Origin: CAVWCQ01 sp963753545
GTDB taxonomy: Bacteria > Chloroflexota > Anaerolineae > Aggregatilineales > Aggregatilineaceae
Direction of reading: 5' to 3'
DNA length: 64,000 bases
Assembly (NCBI GenBank): GCA_963753545.1
Contig: CAVWCQ010000008.1
Coordinates: 1,860,001-1,924,000 of the forward strand
The position numbers and the translations under genes are program-made. This document shows, one piece after another, positions 38,292 to 47,320 of the stretch. Every line of letters starts with the position of its first letter. Within the stretch, counting starts at the first letter, position 1. The notes below the pieces were generated by a model. The model did no database searches. It was not told where the DNA came from and was given only the letters and a program-made list of their open reading frames with translations.

Positions 38292-39308
38292 TTAGTATTC
38301 CAGCGCCTGCGTATCATCGAGCACGCGCTTGCGGAAAATCCAGTAGGTCCAGCCCTGGTAGAGCAGGACAACCGGCACAAAGACCAGCGCGACAACCGTC
38401 ATGATCTCCAGGGTGTAATGCGTCGAGGAAGCATTATCAACCGTCAGATTGAAATTGTCGGAGGTGCTGGAAACGAGCACGTTCGGATAGAGGAACCAGA
38501 AATAGGTTGCCAGGGCCAGCACAATTGTGAGAGCCATCAGCGCGAATGCCCAGCCAAACTGCCGTTTGCGAAGGAAGTAGCCCACCGAGAGCAGCGTAGC
38601 CGCCGTTGCGACAGGAACCACGCCGGGGTTCACGCCGATTTTGTCCAGAATGTCGATATAGAAATAGTTGGAGGCGGCGAGGATGGCGCTGATGGCGACG
38701 GCGGGAATCCACAGCTTCTCCGCGACGACTTCGGCTTTCTGCTTCATGTCGCCTTCCGTGCGCAGGGCGATGAAGATCGCGCCGTGCAGGGTGAAGATCG
38801 CCAGGGAGGCCAGCCCGCAGATCAGGGTATAGGGGCTGAGCAGGTCGAAGAAATTGCCCGTAAAGTGCATCTGACCGTTAATCGGCACGCCGCGAATGAT
38901 GTTGCCAAAAGCGACGCCCCACAGGATCGCGGGGATGAGACTGCCGACGAAGATCGCCCAGTCCCAGGTTGCCCGCCAGCGCGGATCATCTTCCTTGCTG
39001 CGGAATTCGAAGGCCACGCCGCGCGCGATGAGGGCCAGCAGAATGACGACCAGGGCCAGGTAAAAGCCGCTGAACAGGGTCGCATACCAGTTGGGGAAGG
39101 CCGCGAAGATCGCGCCGCCTGCCGTAATCATCCAGACTTCGTTGGCGTCCCAGAAGGGGCCAATGGTGTTGATCAACTGGCGGCGCTGCGCATCGTTTTT
39201 GCCGAGGAATGGCAGCAAGATGCCCACGCCGTAATCGAACCCTTCCAGGAAAAAGAAGCCAACAAACAAGACTGAGATCAAGACAAACCAGAGGTCTTGG
39301 AGTTCCAT
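38292..39308 (-). CDS. cydB: Cytochrome bd ubiquinol oxidase subunit II
   Basis: A 338-residue integral membrane protein with about eight or nine helices. The start 'LWFVLISVLFVGFFFLEGFD' with 'YGVGILLPFLGKNDAQRR' and 'NTIGPFWDANEVWMITAGGA' is diagnostic for CydB. Together with CydA it forms the high-affinity terminal oxidase that reduces oxygen with quinol electrons. It starts 20 bp after the cydA stop, so both are translated from one message. Length is typical for the short-type subunit II. Confidence 0.95.
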   Translation of the reverse strand: MELQDLWFVLISVLFVGFFFLEGFDYGVGILLPFLGKNDAQRRQLINTIGPFWDANEVWMITAGGAIFAAFPNWYATLFSGFYLALVVILLALIARGVAFEFRSKEDDPRWRATWDWAIFVGSLIPAILWGVAFGNIIRGVPINGQMHFTGNFFDLLSPYTLICGLASLAIFTLHGAIFIALRTEGDMKQKAEVVAEKLWIPAVAISAILAASNYFYIDILDKIGVNPGVVPVATAATLLSVGYFLRKRQFGWAFALMALTIVLALATYFWFLYPNVLVSSTSDNFNLTVDNASSTHYTLEIMTVVALVFVPVVLLYQGWTYWIFRKRVLDDTQALEY

Positions 39309-39327
39309 AATATTCTATTCTCCTCGT

Positions 39328-40737
39328 TTAGCGCGCTGCCGCGAGAGTAGGGGGAACGGGTTCGAGGGCGGATCCATCTGGCCCCTTTTTGCCGAACTTC
39401 GCCAGCAGGTAAACATCTGCCACCATTAACACGCCGTAAGTCACGACAAAGAGGACCAGCGACAGGCCGACCATGCCCATTGTCACATTGGGCGAGACGG
39501 CATCTTCGGTACGCTGCAAGCCAAAGACGATCCAGGGCTGGCGTCCGAGTTCGGTCATCATCCAGCCCGCCGTGTTGGCGATGTAGGGCAGGGCGATGGC
39601 AAAGGGCAGGGCGCGCAGGAAGAGTTTGCTGGCCTCGATACGTTCCCTGAGCACAAAGAACAGGCCCAACCCGGCAAGACCTAGCATCGCGAATCCGGCT
39701 CCGACCATGAAGCGGAAGGACCAGTACGTCGCGGCGACAGGCGGAATGTAATTTTTGTTCGCGCCGTAGGTCGCCTCGTATTCGGCTTGCAGATCGTTAA
39801 TCCCCTTTACTTCACCATCCAGCTTATTGTAGGCCAGCAAACTCAGCATCTTGGGCAGGCGGATGGCGAATACTTCTTCACGCTGATCCAGATCGCCAAT
39901 GGTGATGATGGAGAAGGAAGCCGGGTCTTCGGACTTAAACAGCCCTTCGGCGGCGGCCATCTTCATCGGCTGTGTTTCGACCATGTGCTGCGCCTGGCTG
40001 TGCCCGACCATGATGACCAGGACAATGCCGATCAAGCCGTAGACCGTCGCGAGCCGGAATGAGCGGCGGAAAAAATCGGGCTGATCCGTTTTCCGCAGCA
40101 GATGCCACGCACTGATCCCCAGCACGAAAAAAGCGGCGGTGGTGATGCCGGAGGCGAAGACATGCGGAAACTGCACGCGCACATTGGGATTGGTGATGAG
40201 ATCAAAGAAGTTTTTCATCTGCGCACGTTCAACAAAATCGCCATTCGGTAACTGCACGGTGCTTAGTTTGTAGCCGACGGGCTGCTGCATAAATGAGTTG
40301 GCGATCAGAATCCACAGGGCGGAGATATTCGCGCCGATGGCGACCAGCCAGATCGACGCCAGATGAAGCCGCTTGGGGAGTTTATCCCAGCCGAAAATCC
40401 AGACGCCGAGAAACGTTGATTCCATGAAAAAAGCGAACAGCGCTTCAATCGCCAGCGGCGCGCCAAAAATATCGCCCATAAAACGCGAATATTCGGACCA
40501 GTTCATGCCAAACTGGAATTCCTGGACGATGCCAGTGACAACGCCCATCGCGAAGTTGATGAGGAACAGCTTGCCCCAGAATTTCGCCATTCCTTTGTAG
40601 ACTGGATTGTTCGTCCGGTAGTAGATCGTCTGCATGATGGCGACCAGGATCGACAATCCTAAGGTGAGGGGAACAAAGAAAAAATGATAGACGGTTGTGG
40701 CGGCAAATTGGAGACGTGCTAAATCTAATGCATCCAT
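39328..40737 (-). CDS. cydA: Cytochrome bd ubiquinol oxidase subunit I
   Basis: A 469-residue membrane protein. 'LQFAATTVYHFFFVPLTLGL' carries the first haem-ligand His (residue 18). 'NFAMGVVTGIVQEFQFGMNW' is followed by 'EALFAFFMESTFLGVWIFGW', holding the conserved Glu residues of the proton path. Near residue 400 is 'GRQPWIVFGLQRTEDAVSPN', the CydA GRQPW signature. The Q-loop is of the short type. It is the first gene of cydAB. A palindromic operator-like site lies 104 bp upstream. Confidence 0.95.
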   Translation of the reverse strand: MDALDLARLQFAATTVYHFFFVPLTLGLSILVAIMQTIYYRTNNPVYKGMAKFWGKLFLINFAMGVVTGIVQEFQFGMNWSEYSRFMGDIFGAPLAIEALFAFFMESTFLGVWIFGWDKLPKRLHLASIWLVAIGANISALWILIANSFMQQPVGYKLSTVQLPNGDFVERAQMKNFFDLITNPNVRVQFPHVFASGITTAAFFVLGISAWHLLRKTDQPDFFRRSFRLATVYGLIGIVLVIMVGHSQAQHMVETQPMKMAAAEGLFKSEDPASFSIITIGDLDQREEVFAIRLPKMLSLLAYNKLDGEVKGINDLQAEYEATYGANKNYIPPVAATYWSFRFMVGAGFAMLGLAGLGLFFVLRERIEASKLFLRALPFAIALPYIANTAGWMMTELGRQPWIVFGLQRTEDAVSPNVTMGMVGLSLVLFVVTYGVLMVADVYLLAKFGKKGPDGSALEPVPPTLAAAR

Positions 40738-40840
40738 AAAAAATCCTCCTCGTTTGTGACCTGCCCAATCCAGTTGGGCCGCCCATGCATGGGCATCTGC
40801 GCAGTAAATCTCAGTTTAGCATCATACGTATCTTGTTATA

Positions 40841-40856
40841 TGTGACAAATGCCACA
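40841..40856. promoter_or_regulatory. Rex/CRP-type palindrome upstream of cydA
   Basis: TGTGACAAATGCCACA is a 16-bp near-palindrome with TGTG and CACA arms spaced as in Rex (TTGTGA-N6-TCACAA) and CRP-family (TGTGA-N6-TCACA) sites. Rex is known to control cyd genes by NADH/NAD+ ratio in several Gram-positive bacteria. No regulator gene is in the window, so the regulator is inferred. Confidence 0.45.
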
Positions 40857-40897
40857 AAGCCGGGGCGATAAACAGCACTCTGTTTACCATCCCGGCT
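40857..40897. terminator. Hairpin next to the cydA operator-like site
   Basis: AAGCCGGGGCGATAAACAG-cact-CTGTTTACCATCCCGGCTT is an 8+7-bp stem with a central mismatch. There is no T-tract. It may be the terminator of the upstream minus-strand gene, or part of cydA leader regulation. Confidence 0.5.
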
Positions 40898-40999
40898 TCA
40901 TGCCGATCCATTAGTTACTTATTTAACAAACTTGGCTGGTAGTGGCAAGTGGGCAAATGAGCTAAGCAGAAGTTACGGGTTTTCGTGCATGCCCCATAG

Positions 41000-41242
41000 G
41001 CATCAAGATAAAGGAAATAAGCGTTGTGGGTCGCGGGCGGGCCCTCATCCCCTGCCCCTTCCCCCACGTAAAAAGAACGGGGGGAAGGGAGATACGGTTT
41101 AAAAAATAAACCATCCAACGGCTTAACTTGATGCGAATGCGGGTTTTTGTGCAGGTCCCTATCTTCCCGTCCTCCTTTTCTGTGCATGCTTCGCGGCTTA
41201 GCTGCGCAAGCATGCACGGAGAAAGGAGGGGAAAACTGCGAA
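41000..41242. repeat. Composite repeat block with a long hairpin
   Basis: 'atcaagataaaggaaataag', 'cgttgtgggtcgcgggcggg', 'ccctcatcccctgccccttc', CCCCCACG...GGGGGAAGGG, 'cttaacttgatgcgaatgcg', then CCTCCTTTTCTGTGCATGCT against AGCATGCACGGAGAAAGGAGG (41171-41229). The hairpin lies just past the end of the corrinoid/UroD gene and could end its transcript. No gene is seen in 40738-41272. Confidence 0.72.
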
Positions 41243-41272
41243 GGAACGAGTTAAGGTATAGAGGGCTGCATG

Positions 41273-42976
41273 TTAATACGTCCAGTTGTGGGCGGCCTGA
41301 ACGAGCGCGTGGATCGCGCCTTCGGGAATGCACAGCGGGAGTTCTGGCCCCTGCGTGCTGAGAATGAATCCCCCACCCGGCGCACCCAACGCAAGGGTTT
41401 CTTGCAGGTGGCTGTCGCGCTCTTCGGAGGTCCAGCGGCAGATCTCGACGTTGTTCAGGTTGCCGATAAGCGCCATGTGTGCGCCAACAGAGGCTTTGGC
41501 CTTCGCCAGATCGTCTTTGCTGGTCAGAATTGCGGCAATCACCCCTGTATCGACCAGCAGATCCAGGAAGGGCTGCAAGTCGCCCACGCCCTCATGGACC
41601 ACCGGCCCTTTGATGCGCGAGATGGTGTCTTTGACTACTGGCAGAGCAAGTTCGATAAACTGCGGGCGGGTCAGCACAGCGGCAGACGCCATTCCATCCG
41701 CCAGAATGATGGCATCGGCCCCGGCGTTTAACTGCGCATTGGCCCAAACGGCACAAAACTCAGTGGTGGTCGCCAGCAGACAGGGCAGCACTTCGTCGCG
41801 GACTTCCTGCGATTCGATGAACAGCAGTTCCATCCACTGCTCTGTTCCCATCAACATGCTGGGCAGGCTGAATGGGGCGATACATGCGCCGAGAACAGGT
41901 ACACTGCCTTTGACCTGCCCAGCCAGCAGTTCGATGGCGCGCAGGGTTTCGTTCAGAACAGGCGACGAGAGTGGATCGGGCGCGGTCATGTTGAGGATGT
42001 CGTCGTAAGACTGGATCACCATGCCGCCCGGACTGGGTGGCCCGTTGCGGTAGTATTTCAGGCTGCCGCCGAAAGCCGTGATGTCCTCAACGATATGAGG
42101 AAAGCCAAAGACAAAATCGTGCCCGAATTTTTCCCACAGGCGAAGCTGCCCTTCGGCAATCTGATCAGCCCGGCTGAAATAGTCTTCCAGGCTCAACCCT
42201 AATTCGGCGGCCCCTTGCAGGAGGAGAATCGGGCAGGCGGGCACGCAGTCAGGAGTTTGATGGGACAGAACGGCGTTGACTCGCTCGTAGGACGTTTTCA
42301 CTGTGCGCCTCCCAGCAGGGATCTGAACGACGGTTACCGCGCTGTAGGCATTGTTGGCTGTCGCATCAGCTCCCACCGTCTTATAAAGTTCGTGGTCGAT
42401 GGTAAAGACCGCGCCGCCCGCGATAATTTTGATCTGGTCCTGCAAACCGCGCTCGTGGAGCAGGTCGCGAATATCTTTGATGCGTTCCGCCGTGTGCAAA
42501 AGCAGGGCCGACACACAAATGATCCTGGAGTTGTTTTCAATGGCAGCGTCGACAAACTTGTAGGCGGGCACCGTCATGCCGAGGTCGATTACTTTGAACC
42601 CGGCTACCTTGAGAAAGGTCGCGACGATTTTGCGGCCCAGGCTGTGATAATCGCCTTCTGCTGAGCCAAGAATGACGGTTCCTGGTGAGGGGCGTTCATC
42701 CAGGGCGTGAATCAGTTTAAAGTTCATCAGGCGGCTGAGACGCTCTACGGCCATATCGGTGATGCGCGCCACAACGAATACTTCGGAAAGGGTGATCTCG
42801 TTGTTGGCCTGCATCACGCCGACGCGCTCGATTGCTGGAATGACGATGTGGAGCAGGATGAGTTTGGGCGGAAAACCAGCGCCAACAGCCGTTTCGATGA
42901 TGTCCAGACTTTCGTTGATATTCTGAGTGCGCAGTGCATCGAAAAACTGCTGCTGGTAGGGCTGAAGCTCTTTCAT
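41273..42976 (-). CDS. Corrinoid protein fused to a UroD/MtaA-type methyltransferase
   Basis: A 567-residue protein from the ATG at 42976 (AAGGGGGAT ahead). The N-terminal 90 residues are the helical cap of MtaC/MtbC-type corrinoid proteins. Then comes the B12-binding Rossmann domain with 'GSAEGDYHSLGRKIV' (DxHxxG, residues about 108-113), the lower cobalt ligand His included, and 'IICVSALLLHTAERIKDIRD' with 'IIAGGAVFT'. From about residue 225 to the end is a uroporphyrinogen decarboxylase-like barrel: 'DCVPACPILLLQGAAELG', 'GGMVIQSYDDILNM', 'VVHEGVGDLQPFLDLLVDTG' and 'HMALIGNLNNVEICRWTSE'. Known methylotrophic systems use these as separate corrinoid and methyl-acceptor proteins. Here both are on one chain; the methyl donor is unknown. 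Confidence 0.82.
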   Translation of the reverse strand: MKELQPYQQQFFDALRTQNINESLDIIETAVGAGFPPKLILLHIVIPAIERVGVMQANNEITLSEVFVVARITDMAVERLSRLMNFKLIHALDERPSPGTVILGSAEGDYHSLGRKIVATFLKVAGFKVIDLGMTVPAYKFVDAAIENNSRIICVSALLLHTAERIKDIRDLLHERGLQDQIKIIAGGAVFTIDHELYKTVGADATANNAYSAVTVVQIPAGRRTVKTSYERVNAVLSHQTPDCVPACPILLLQGAAELGLSLEDYFSRADQIAEGQLRLWEKFGHDFVFGFPHIVEDITAFGGSLKYYRNGPPSPGGMVIQSYDDILNMTAPDPLSSPVLNETLRAIELLAGQVKGSVPVLGACIAPFSLPSMLMGTEQWMELLFIESQEVRDEVLPCLLATTTEFCAVWANAQLNAGADAIILADGMASAAVLTRPQFIELALPVVKDTISRIKGPVVHEGVGDLQPFLDLLVDTGVIAAILTSKDDLAKAKASVGAHMALIGNLNNVEICRWTSEERDSHLQETLALGAPGGGFILSTQGPELPLCIPEGAIHALVQAAHNWTY

Positions 42977-43157
42977 GAATAGTCCATCCCCCTTCGGGCT
43001 GTACACGATCCCTCCTCCCACCCACAGGTCACTATACCCAAAAACCGGGGTACTGACCACAGCCAAATATGGAGTATAGTTATAACAAACCGGGATGTGG
43101 ATGGAGGATCACCCGGCCTATCTGTCCATATGAGGAAAATGCGGGGCACAAGCGATT

Positions 43158-44123
43158 ATGAAACTCGAAGTTCTGATCGGCAGTTTGGATAATCCCCAAC
43201 CCGCCGTCCGGCTGGATGTAGCGCGTGTGTTGGGCATGTTGGACGAGGTGCAGGCACTGGACGCACTGCGCCAGCGTTTCCAGGTGGAAACCGATCCCTC
43301 TGTGCGGAATGCGATTGCCTGGGCAGGCAAGCGACTCTATGAAGCGCAGCAGGCCGCCTATTCTACAGTGGAAGAAGTATGCCGTCACTTTGGCGTGGAC
43401 CGGGAAATCGAAAATATGCCGGACGCGCAAGAAGCCGAAATGATGAAGAAGCTGCAAGACAACTTCGATGCCGAGATGATCCGCATGCAGGACCAGAACA
43501 ACAAGAAAAAGGCTGGTATGGCCCTGGCGGCTGGATTAGGCGGGGCGATGGTCGGCGGCATGACGATGGGCATGTCGGCGGCGATGGGCAGCATGTCCGG
43601 CGGGCTGATCGGATCGCCATCATCCAACATGGAAGCGCGGCCTCAGATTGGCACCAAGCGCAACCCGGCGACAATGCCCTCCAAGTCCGATATCAGCGTG
43701 TGGGCCAAGCGGCTGCGCGAGGCATCGTCAGTAGATGTCCGCGAGAATGCCGCGATTGAACTGGCCCAACTCAATAATCCAATGGCGCTCCCTCACCTGG
43801 CGGCGGCTTTTGTCAACGATCCCGAAGTGAAGGTCCGGGAGGCTGCGCAGCGCTTTGGCAAGGTGCTCTATTGGAATATGATTTACTGGGAAATGGAGCA
43901 GGACGGTTCGATGGCGGAAGAGATGAAGCGCCGCGCCGAAAAGATTGGCAAGAATATTGAAGCGAAATCTTCCACCGGGACAGGGCCGCTGTCGTCCGGC
44001 AGTCCGGCGGCAGATACGCCCTTTGCGGCGCCACAGCGCCCGGCAGAAGCTCCGCAGGAAGATATTAACGAGATTCTGCGCCGCGCTAAAGAGGGCAGGG
44101 CGAAGAGGCTCGGCGGAAAGTAA
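43158..44123 (+). CDS. HEAT-repeat protein with a glycine/methionine-rich hydrophobic segment
   Basis: A 321-residue protein. HEAT-type helices at the start ('PAVRLDVARVLGMLDEVQAL', 'DPSVRNAIAWAG') and again at about 180-245 ('ENAAIELAQLNNPMALPHLA', 'DPEVKVREAAQRFGKV'). Between them, residues about 115-155 are 'GMALAAGLGGAMVGGMTMGM' and similar, a glycine-zipper-like hydrophobic stretch that could insert in membranes or drive assembly. The charged C-terminal tail ends 'RAKEGRAKRLGGK'. No catalytic motif. It is a single gene on its strand. Function unknown. Confidence 0.65.
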   Translation: MKLEVLIGSLDNPQPAVRLDVARVLGMLDEVQALDALRQRFQVETDPSVRNAIAWAGKRLYEAQQAAYSTVEEVCRHFGVDREIENMPDAQEAEMMKKLQDNFDAEMIRMQDQNNKKKAGMALAAGLGGAMVGGMTMGMSAAMGSMSGGLIGSPSSNMEARPQIGTKRNPATMPSKSDISVWAKRLREASSVDVRENAAIELAQLNNPMALPHLAAAFVNDPEVKVREAAQRFGKVLYWNMIYWEMEQDGSMAEEMKRRAEKIGKNIEAKSSTGTGPLSSGSPAADTPFAAPQRPAEAPQEDINEILRRAKEGRAKRLGGK

Positions 44124-44135
44124 ATTGATGTGTAT

Positions 44136-44173
44136 GGGGCGCTGTTAGCGTGCGAAGCTAAGCCGCAGCGCCC
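44136..44173. repeat. Type B repeat
   Basis: GGGGCGCTG-ttagcgtgcgaagctaagccg-CAGCGCCC, a clean 8-bp-armed example of the type B unit. It lies between the HEAT gene and mtnA. Confidence 0.75.
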
Positions 44174-44247
44174 TTTGACGCTCCCCCGGCAAAACGCTAG
44201 ACTCAGCAGCAACGAACTCTGATCAATACGGAAGGAATAACTCTCGG

Positions 44248-45304
44248 ATGCGGACTGTAGAATGGACCGAGCAAAATCGCGTTCGAATGATTGACCAGCG
44301 CCAGATTCCCTGGGAGTTGGTGTATGTGGAATATGACGACTACCGCGAGGTGGCGCAGGCGATCACCGATATGGTCGTGCGCGGCGCTCCGGCGATTGGC
44401 GTAACGGCGGCGTTTGGCATGGCCCTGGCGGCGTATCAGGCTAGCGCTGGCGACGTGAAGGGTCTGATGGAGTACGTCGCTGGTGCGGCGGAGGTGATGA
44501 AAAAGGCGCGGCCTACGGCGGTTAACCTCGCCTGGGCTGTGGATCACATGATGATCGTGGCGCGGGAAGGTCGTACGGATTCAGTCAAGGCGGTGCGCGA
44601 AGGGCTGCTGAATGAAGCGAAGCGCATGGCGGATGCCGACGTGGCGATCAACAAGCGCATGGCGGCTCATGGCGCGGCGCTGATCAAGGACGGCGATACG
44701 ATTTTGCACCACTGCAACACGGGCATGCTGGCGACTGTCGATTATGGGACGGCGCTCGGCGTGATCCGGCTGGCACACGAACAGGGCAAAAAAATCCATG
44801 TGCTGCTGGACGAGACGCGGCCTCGCTTGCAGGGGGCGCGGCTGAGCGCGTGGGAGTGCGAACAGTTGGGTATTCCGTATGACATTCTGCCCGATACGGC
44901 GGCGGGATATTATATGCGGCGGGGCGAGATCAAGCTGGTGCTGTTCGGGGCGGATCGCGTGGCGGCGAACGGCGACGTGGTGAACAAAGTCGGCTCTTAC
45001 CAGATCGCGGTGCTGGCGCGGGAGAATGGGATTCCCTGTTACTCCGTGTTTCCCACGTCTACTGCCGGATCTGACGATGGCAAACGGTGATGATATCCCC
45101 ATCGAGGAGCGGGACCGGGCGGAGGTGTTGGCTCCATACGGATGTGAAATTGCCCCGGCCCATTATCATGCGCGCAACCCGGCATTTGATATTACGCCGA
45201 ACAAGTATTTATCCGGGTTGGTGACGGAGTGCGGAATCGTTCTGCCGCCGTTTACTGAGACTCTGCCCAAAGCTGTGCAGTCTGGGCGGGAACGGCGTGA
45301 ATAA
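44248..45304 (+). CDS. mtnA: Methylthioribose-1-phosphate isomerase, split by one frameshift
   Basis: The first part has 'LVYVEYDDYREVAQAITDMV', 'VRGAPAIGVTAAFGMALAAY', 'LHHCNTGMLATVDYGTALGV', with the catalytic Cys, and 'VLLDETRPRLQGARLSAWE', plus 'LFGADRVAANGDVVNKVGSY'. After 'CYSVFPTSTA' (about 45063) the frame must change to give 'DLTMANGDDIPIEERDRAEV' and 'ARNPAFDITPNKYLSGLVTE', the normal end of the family. Removing one G from 'gccggatct' does so, giving about 351 residues. The enzyme isomerises MTR-1-P to MTRu-1-P in methionine salvage. The ahcY gene at 54.5 kb belongs to the same sulfur cycle. Confidence 0.88.
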
Positions 45305-45350
45305 ATCACGGCGTGATTAAATCGCGGCGCGAATAGAGAGAGGGGAGATC

Positions 45351-46427
45351 ATGCTCCGGCGTTGGTTGGCACTCGTTGGTGTGGTTGCAGTGGTGGCGCT
45401 TTCTGGCCCTCAGGTTGTTTCTGGCCAGGATCGCGGCGGCGGTAACTTTGCGTTTCACATGCATACAACTGGCTATTTCCAGGTGAGTGTTCCCACCGGG
45501 GGCGATTGGGAGATCAGCGAGAGCGATCTGCCCGAAGTGGATCAGGTGGAAGCGGGCCAATTTTACAGCGTTTTCGCGATCAGTTCGGAGATAAACGGCG
45601 TCGTTCACACGATGGTTCAACCGCTGGTCAACGCCACAGACCCGCAGAGCCTGATCGACAATGTGCTGACCGATGACTATTGGGCATCCTCCTGGGCGAA
45701 TTATGCCAGTTGGGAAATGACGGATCAGCAGGTCGAAGAGCCGTATGTGATCACCCACTTCAATATGGTCAATAACGGCGTGAATCTCGTCGCGTCGGAT
45801 ACCTCGTGGCTCAACTCCGGCTGGATGTATACGGTGCGGGGTGTCTACCCGGCTGAGTCCAGCGCGCTGCTGACAACGATTGAAGATATCGTCGTGCCCA
45901 GCGTGGTTCCCTATCCTGAACTGCAAACCCTTCCGCCGTCGTGGTCCGTCTACGTGGACCAGACGCTTGGCTATATGATCAAGTATCCGCCGGGGTGGGC
46001 TGTTCTCGATGGCAACGAGGGCCAGCCGCTGAGCATCGCCGGGCCAACCGATGTGAAGGACTCGCTGATCCGCGTGCAGGTGCAGGCCGACGCGCCGATC
46101 ACGGTCTCGACGCAGGCCAAAGCGTGGCTGGCTGAGCAGGTTCCTACGGCTGAAGTGACAGACTCCGCGCCGCTTGAGCGTGCGAGTGGGACGGGCTACC
46201 AATTGTTGTACAAGATTGGCACGCCGCTTAATCCGCGCACGGGGCTGGTTGTGCTGCTGAACGACGACGCTGATACCCTGTATGCTGCTGAGCTGGAAGT
46301 GGGCATCGGTGGGCTGGACCTGATCGCGGGCGGGGACACGCTGCCGGATGTGGCGTTGCAAGGACGACTGGCGGTGACAGAGGGATTTGTGTTCCTGCGG
46401 AATCTCACCCCAACCGATGGCGGATAA
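45351..46427 (+). CDS. Secreted PsbP-like protein
   Basis: A 358-residue exported protein (signal peptide 1-25, 'ALVGVVAVVALSGPQVVSG'). The mature part has two related modules of the PsbP/DUF1795-like type: 'FQVSVPTGGDWEISESDLP' and 'GYMIKYPPGWAVLDGNEG', each followed by a strand-helix pattern with 'AKAWLAEQVPTAEVTD'. The same 'YPxxW' module occurs in the C-terminal part of the gene at the left edge of the window. Function unknown; a structural or binding role at the cell surface is likely. GAGAGGGGAG ahead of the ATG gives a good ribosome site. Confidence 0.62.
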   Translation: MLRRWLALVGVVAVVALSGPQVVSGQDRGGGNFAFHMHTTGYFQVSVPTGGDWEISESDLPEVDQVEAGQFYSVFAISSEINGVVHTMVQPLVNATDPQSLIDNVLTDDYWASSWANYASWEMTDQQVEEPYVITHFNMVNNGVNLVASDTSWLNSGWMYTVRGVYPAESSALLTTIEDIVVPSVVPYPELQTLPPSWSVYVDQTLGYMIKYPPGWAVLDGNEGQPLSIAGPTDVKDSLIRVQVQADAPITVSTQAKAWLAEQVPTAEVTDSAPLERASGTGYQLLYKIGTPLNPRTGLVVLLNDDADTLYAAELEVGIGGLDLIAGGDTLPDVALQGRLAVTEGFVFLRNLTPTDGG

Positions 46428-46526
46428 GACTCGCCCCTCGCGAACTTGATTGGAGCGGGCCAGCTAAGGTGACAATAGCAACCCAGCCCACTCCAGCTAT
46501 TTATCAAACCGCAGCGCACGGACTCA

Positions 46527-47180
46527 TCAGGTGGAAGAACGCTTCAGGAAGGCGAGGGTTCGATCCCAGGCCAGGGTCGCTGCCGCCTGGTTGTACGCCT
46601 CAGTACGATCCGGTTCGAAGAACCAGTGTCCAGTGCCACCGTAACGATAGATCGTCACCGGGCGACCCGCGCGCCTCAGGGATTCCTCCAAGTGGTCGAC
46701 ATTGGAGGGCGGCTCAAACTCATCGTTTTCGGCAAAGTGACCGAGGTAGGCTGCTTTTGAGTTGCTGAAGTCATCAACTCCGGTCCCGTAAAAGACGACC
46801 ACTGAACAGATGTGTTCGGGATCGGTGACGGAGAGATCCAGCGCGTAATAGGCACCCAGAGAGAAGCCGATCACGGTAAGGCCGCTGTCGGGTTTTCCAA
46901 CCCGTTCGTTGAGAAACAGGGTTGCATCCTGGATCTCGGCCCTGGCTTGAAGGTGGTTGGCGTCGAGAGCGTGGCCAAGGGTTTCGGCGTCGGCAATGGT
47001 GTCTGCGACTTTGCCATGATAGAGGTCTGGGGCGAAGACGACAAAACCGGAGTTCGCCAGTCGCGTGCAGAACGCCTTCATGGTTTCGTTCAGCCCCCAC
47101 CAGGCATGGAGGACTAATACACCGGGTCCGCTGCCCGTGGGCGGAATGGCGAGGTAGCCGTCAGGTTGGTTCTGTGACAT
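46527..47180 (-). CDS. Dienelactone hydrolase-family protein
   Basis: A 217-residue alpha/beta-hydrolase. The ATG at 47180 has AGGAG 6 nt ahead. 'VLVLHAWWGLNETMKAFCTR' and 'GFVVFAPDLYHGKVADTI' are typical of the family. The nucleophile elbow is 'GFSLGAYYALDLS', with Ser in place of the Cys of true dienelactone hydrolases; the acid region is 'HFAENDEFEP' and the His is in 'GGTGHWFFEPDR'. It probably hydrolyses small esters or lactones in the cytoplasm. It faces the PsbP-like gene, and the two stop codons are about 100 bp apart. Confidence 0.82.
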   Translation of the reverse strand: MSQNQPDGYLAIPPTGSGPGVLVLHAWWGLNETMKAFCTRLANSGFVVFAPDLYHGKVADTIADAETLGHALDANHLQARAEIQDATLFLNERVGKPDSGLTVIGFSLGAYYALDLSVTDPEHICSVVVFYGTGVDDFSNSKAAYLGHFAENDEFEPPSNVDHLEESLRRAGRPVTIYRYGGTGHWFFEPDRTEAYNQAAATLAWDRTLAFLKRSST

Positions 47181-47320
47181 CTGCATCTCCTCGAATGGTT
47201 CTCGTACTCGTGATATGTGACCGTGCGCCAGAGGCACTCAATCAAGAGTTTAACAAAGGCAAGCCCGCGCTGGTGTTAATAATGTCGGGGCGACCCGACG
47301 GATCGCCCCGGCAGAAGCGG

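Noticed and set aside
43067..43157. Cobalamin riboswitch ahead of the corrinoid gene
   Set aside because: The gap is only 181 bp to the divergent gene and lacks a B12-box-like sequence or room for the fold.
46550..46572. tRNA-like T-arm 'gggttcgatccc'
   Set aside because: It lies inside the dienelactone hydrolase coding region, and no matching acceptor or anticodon stems surround it.
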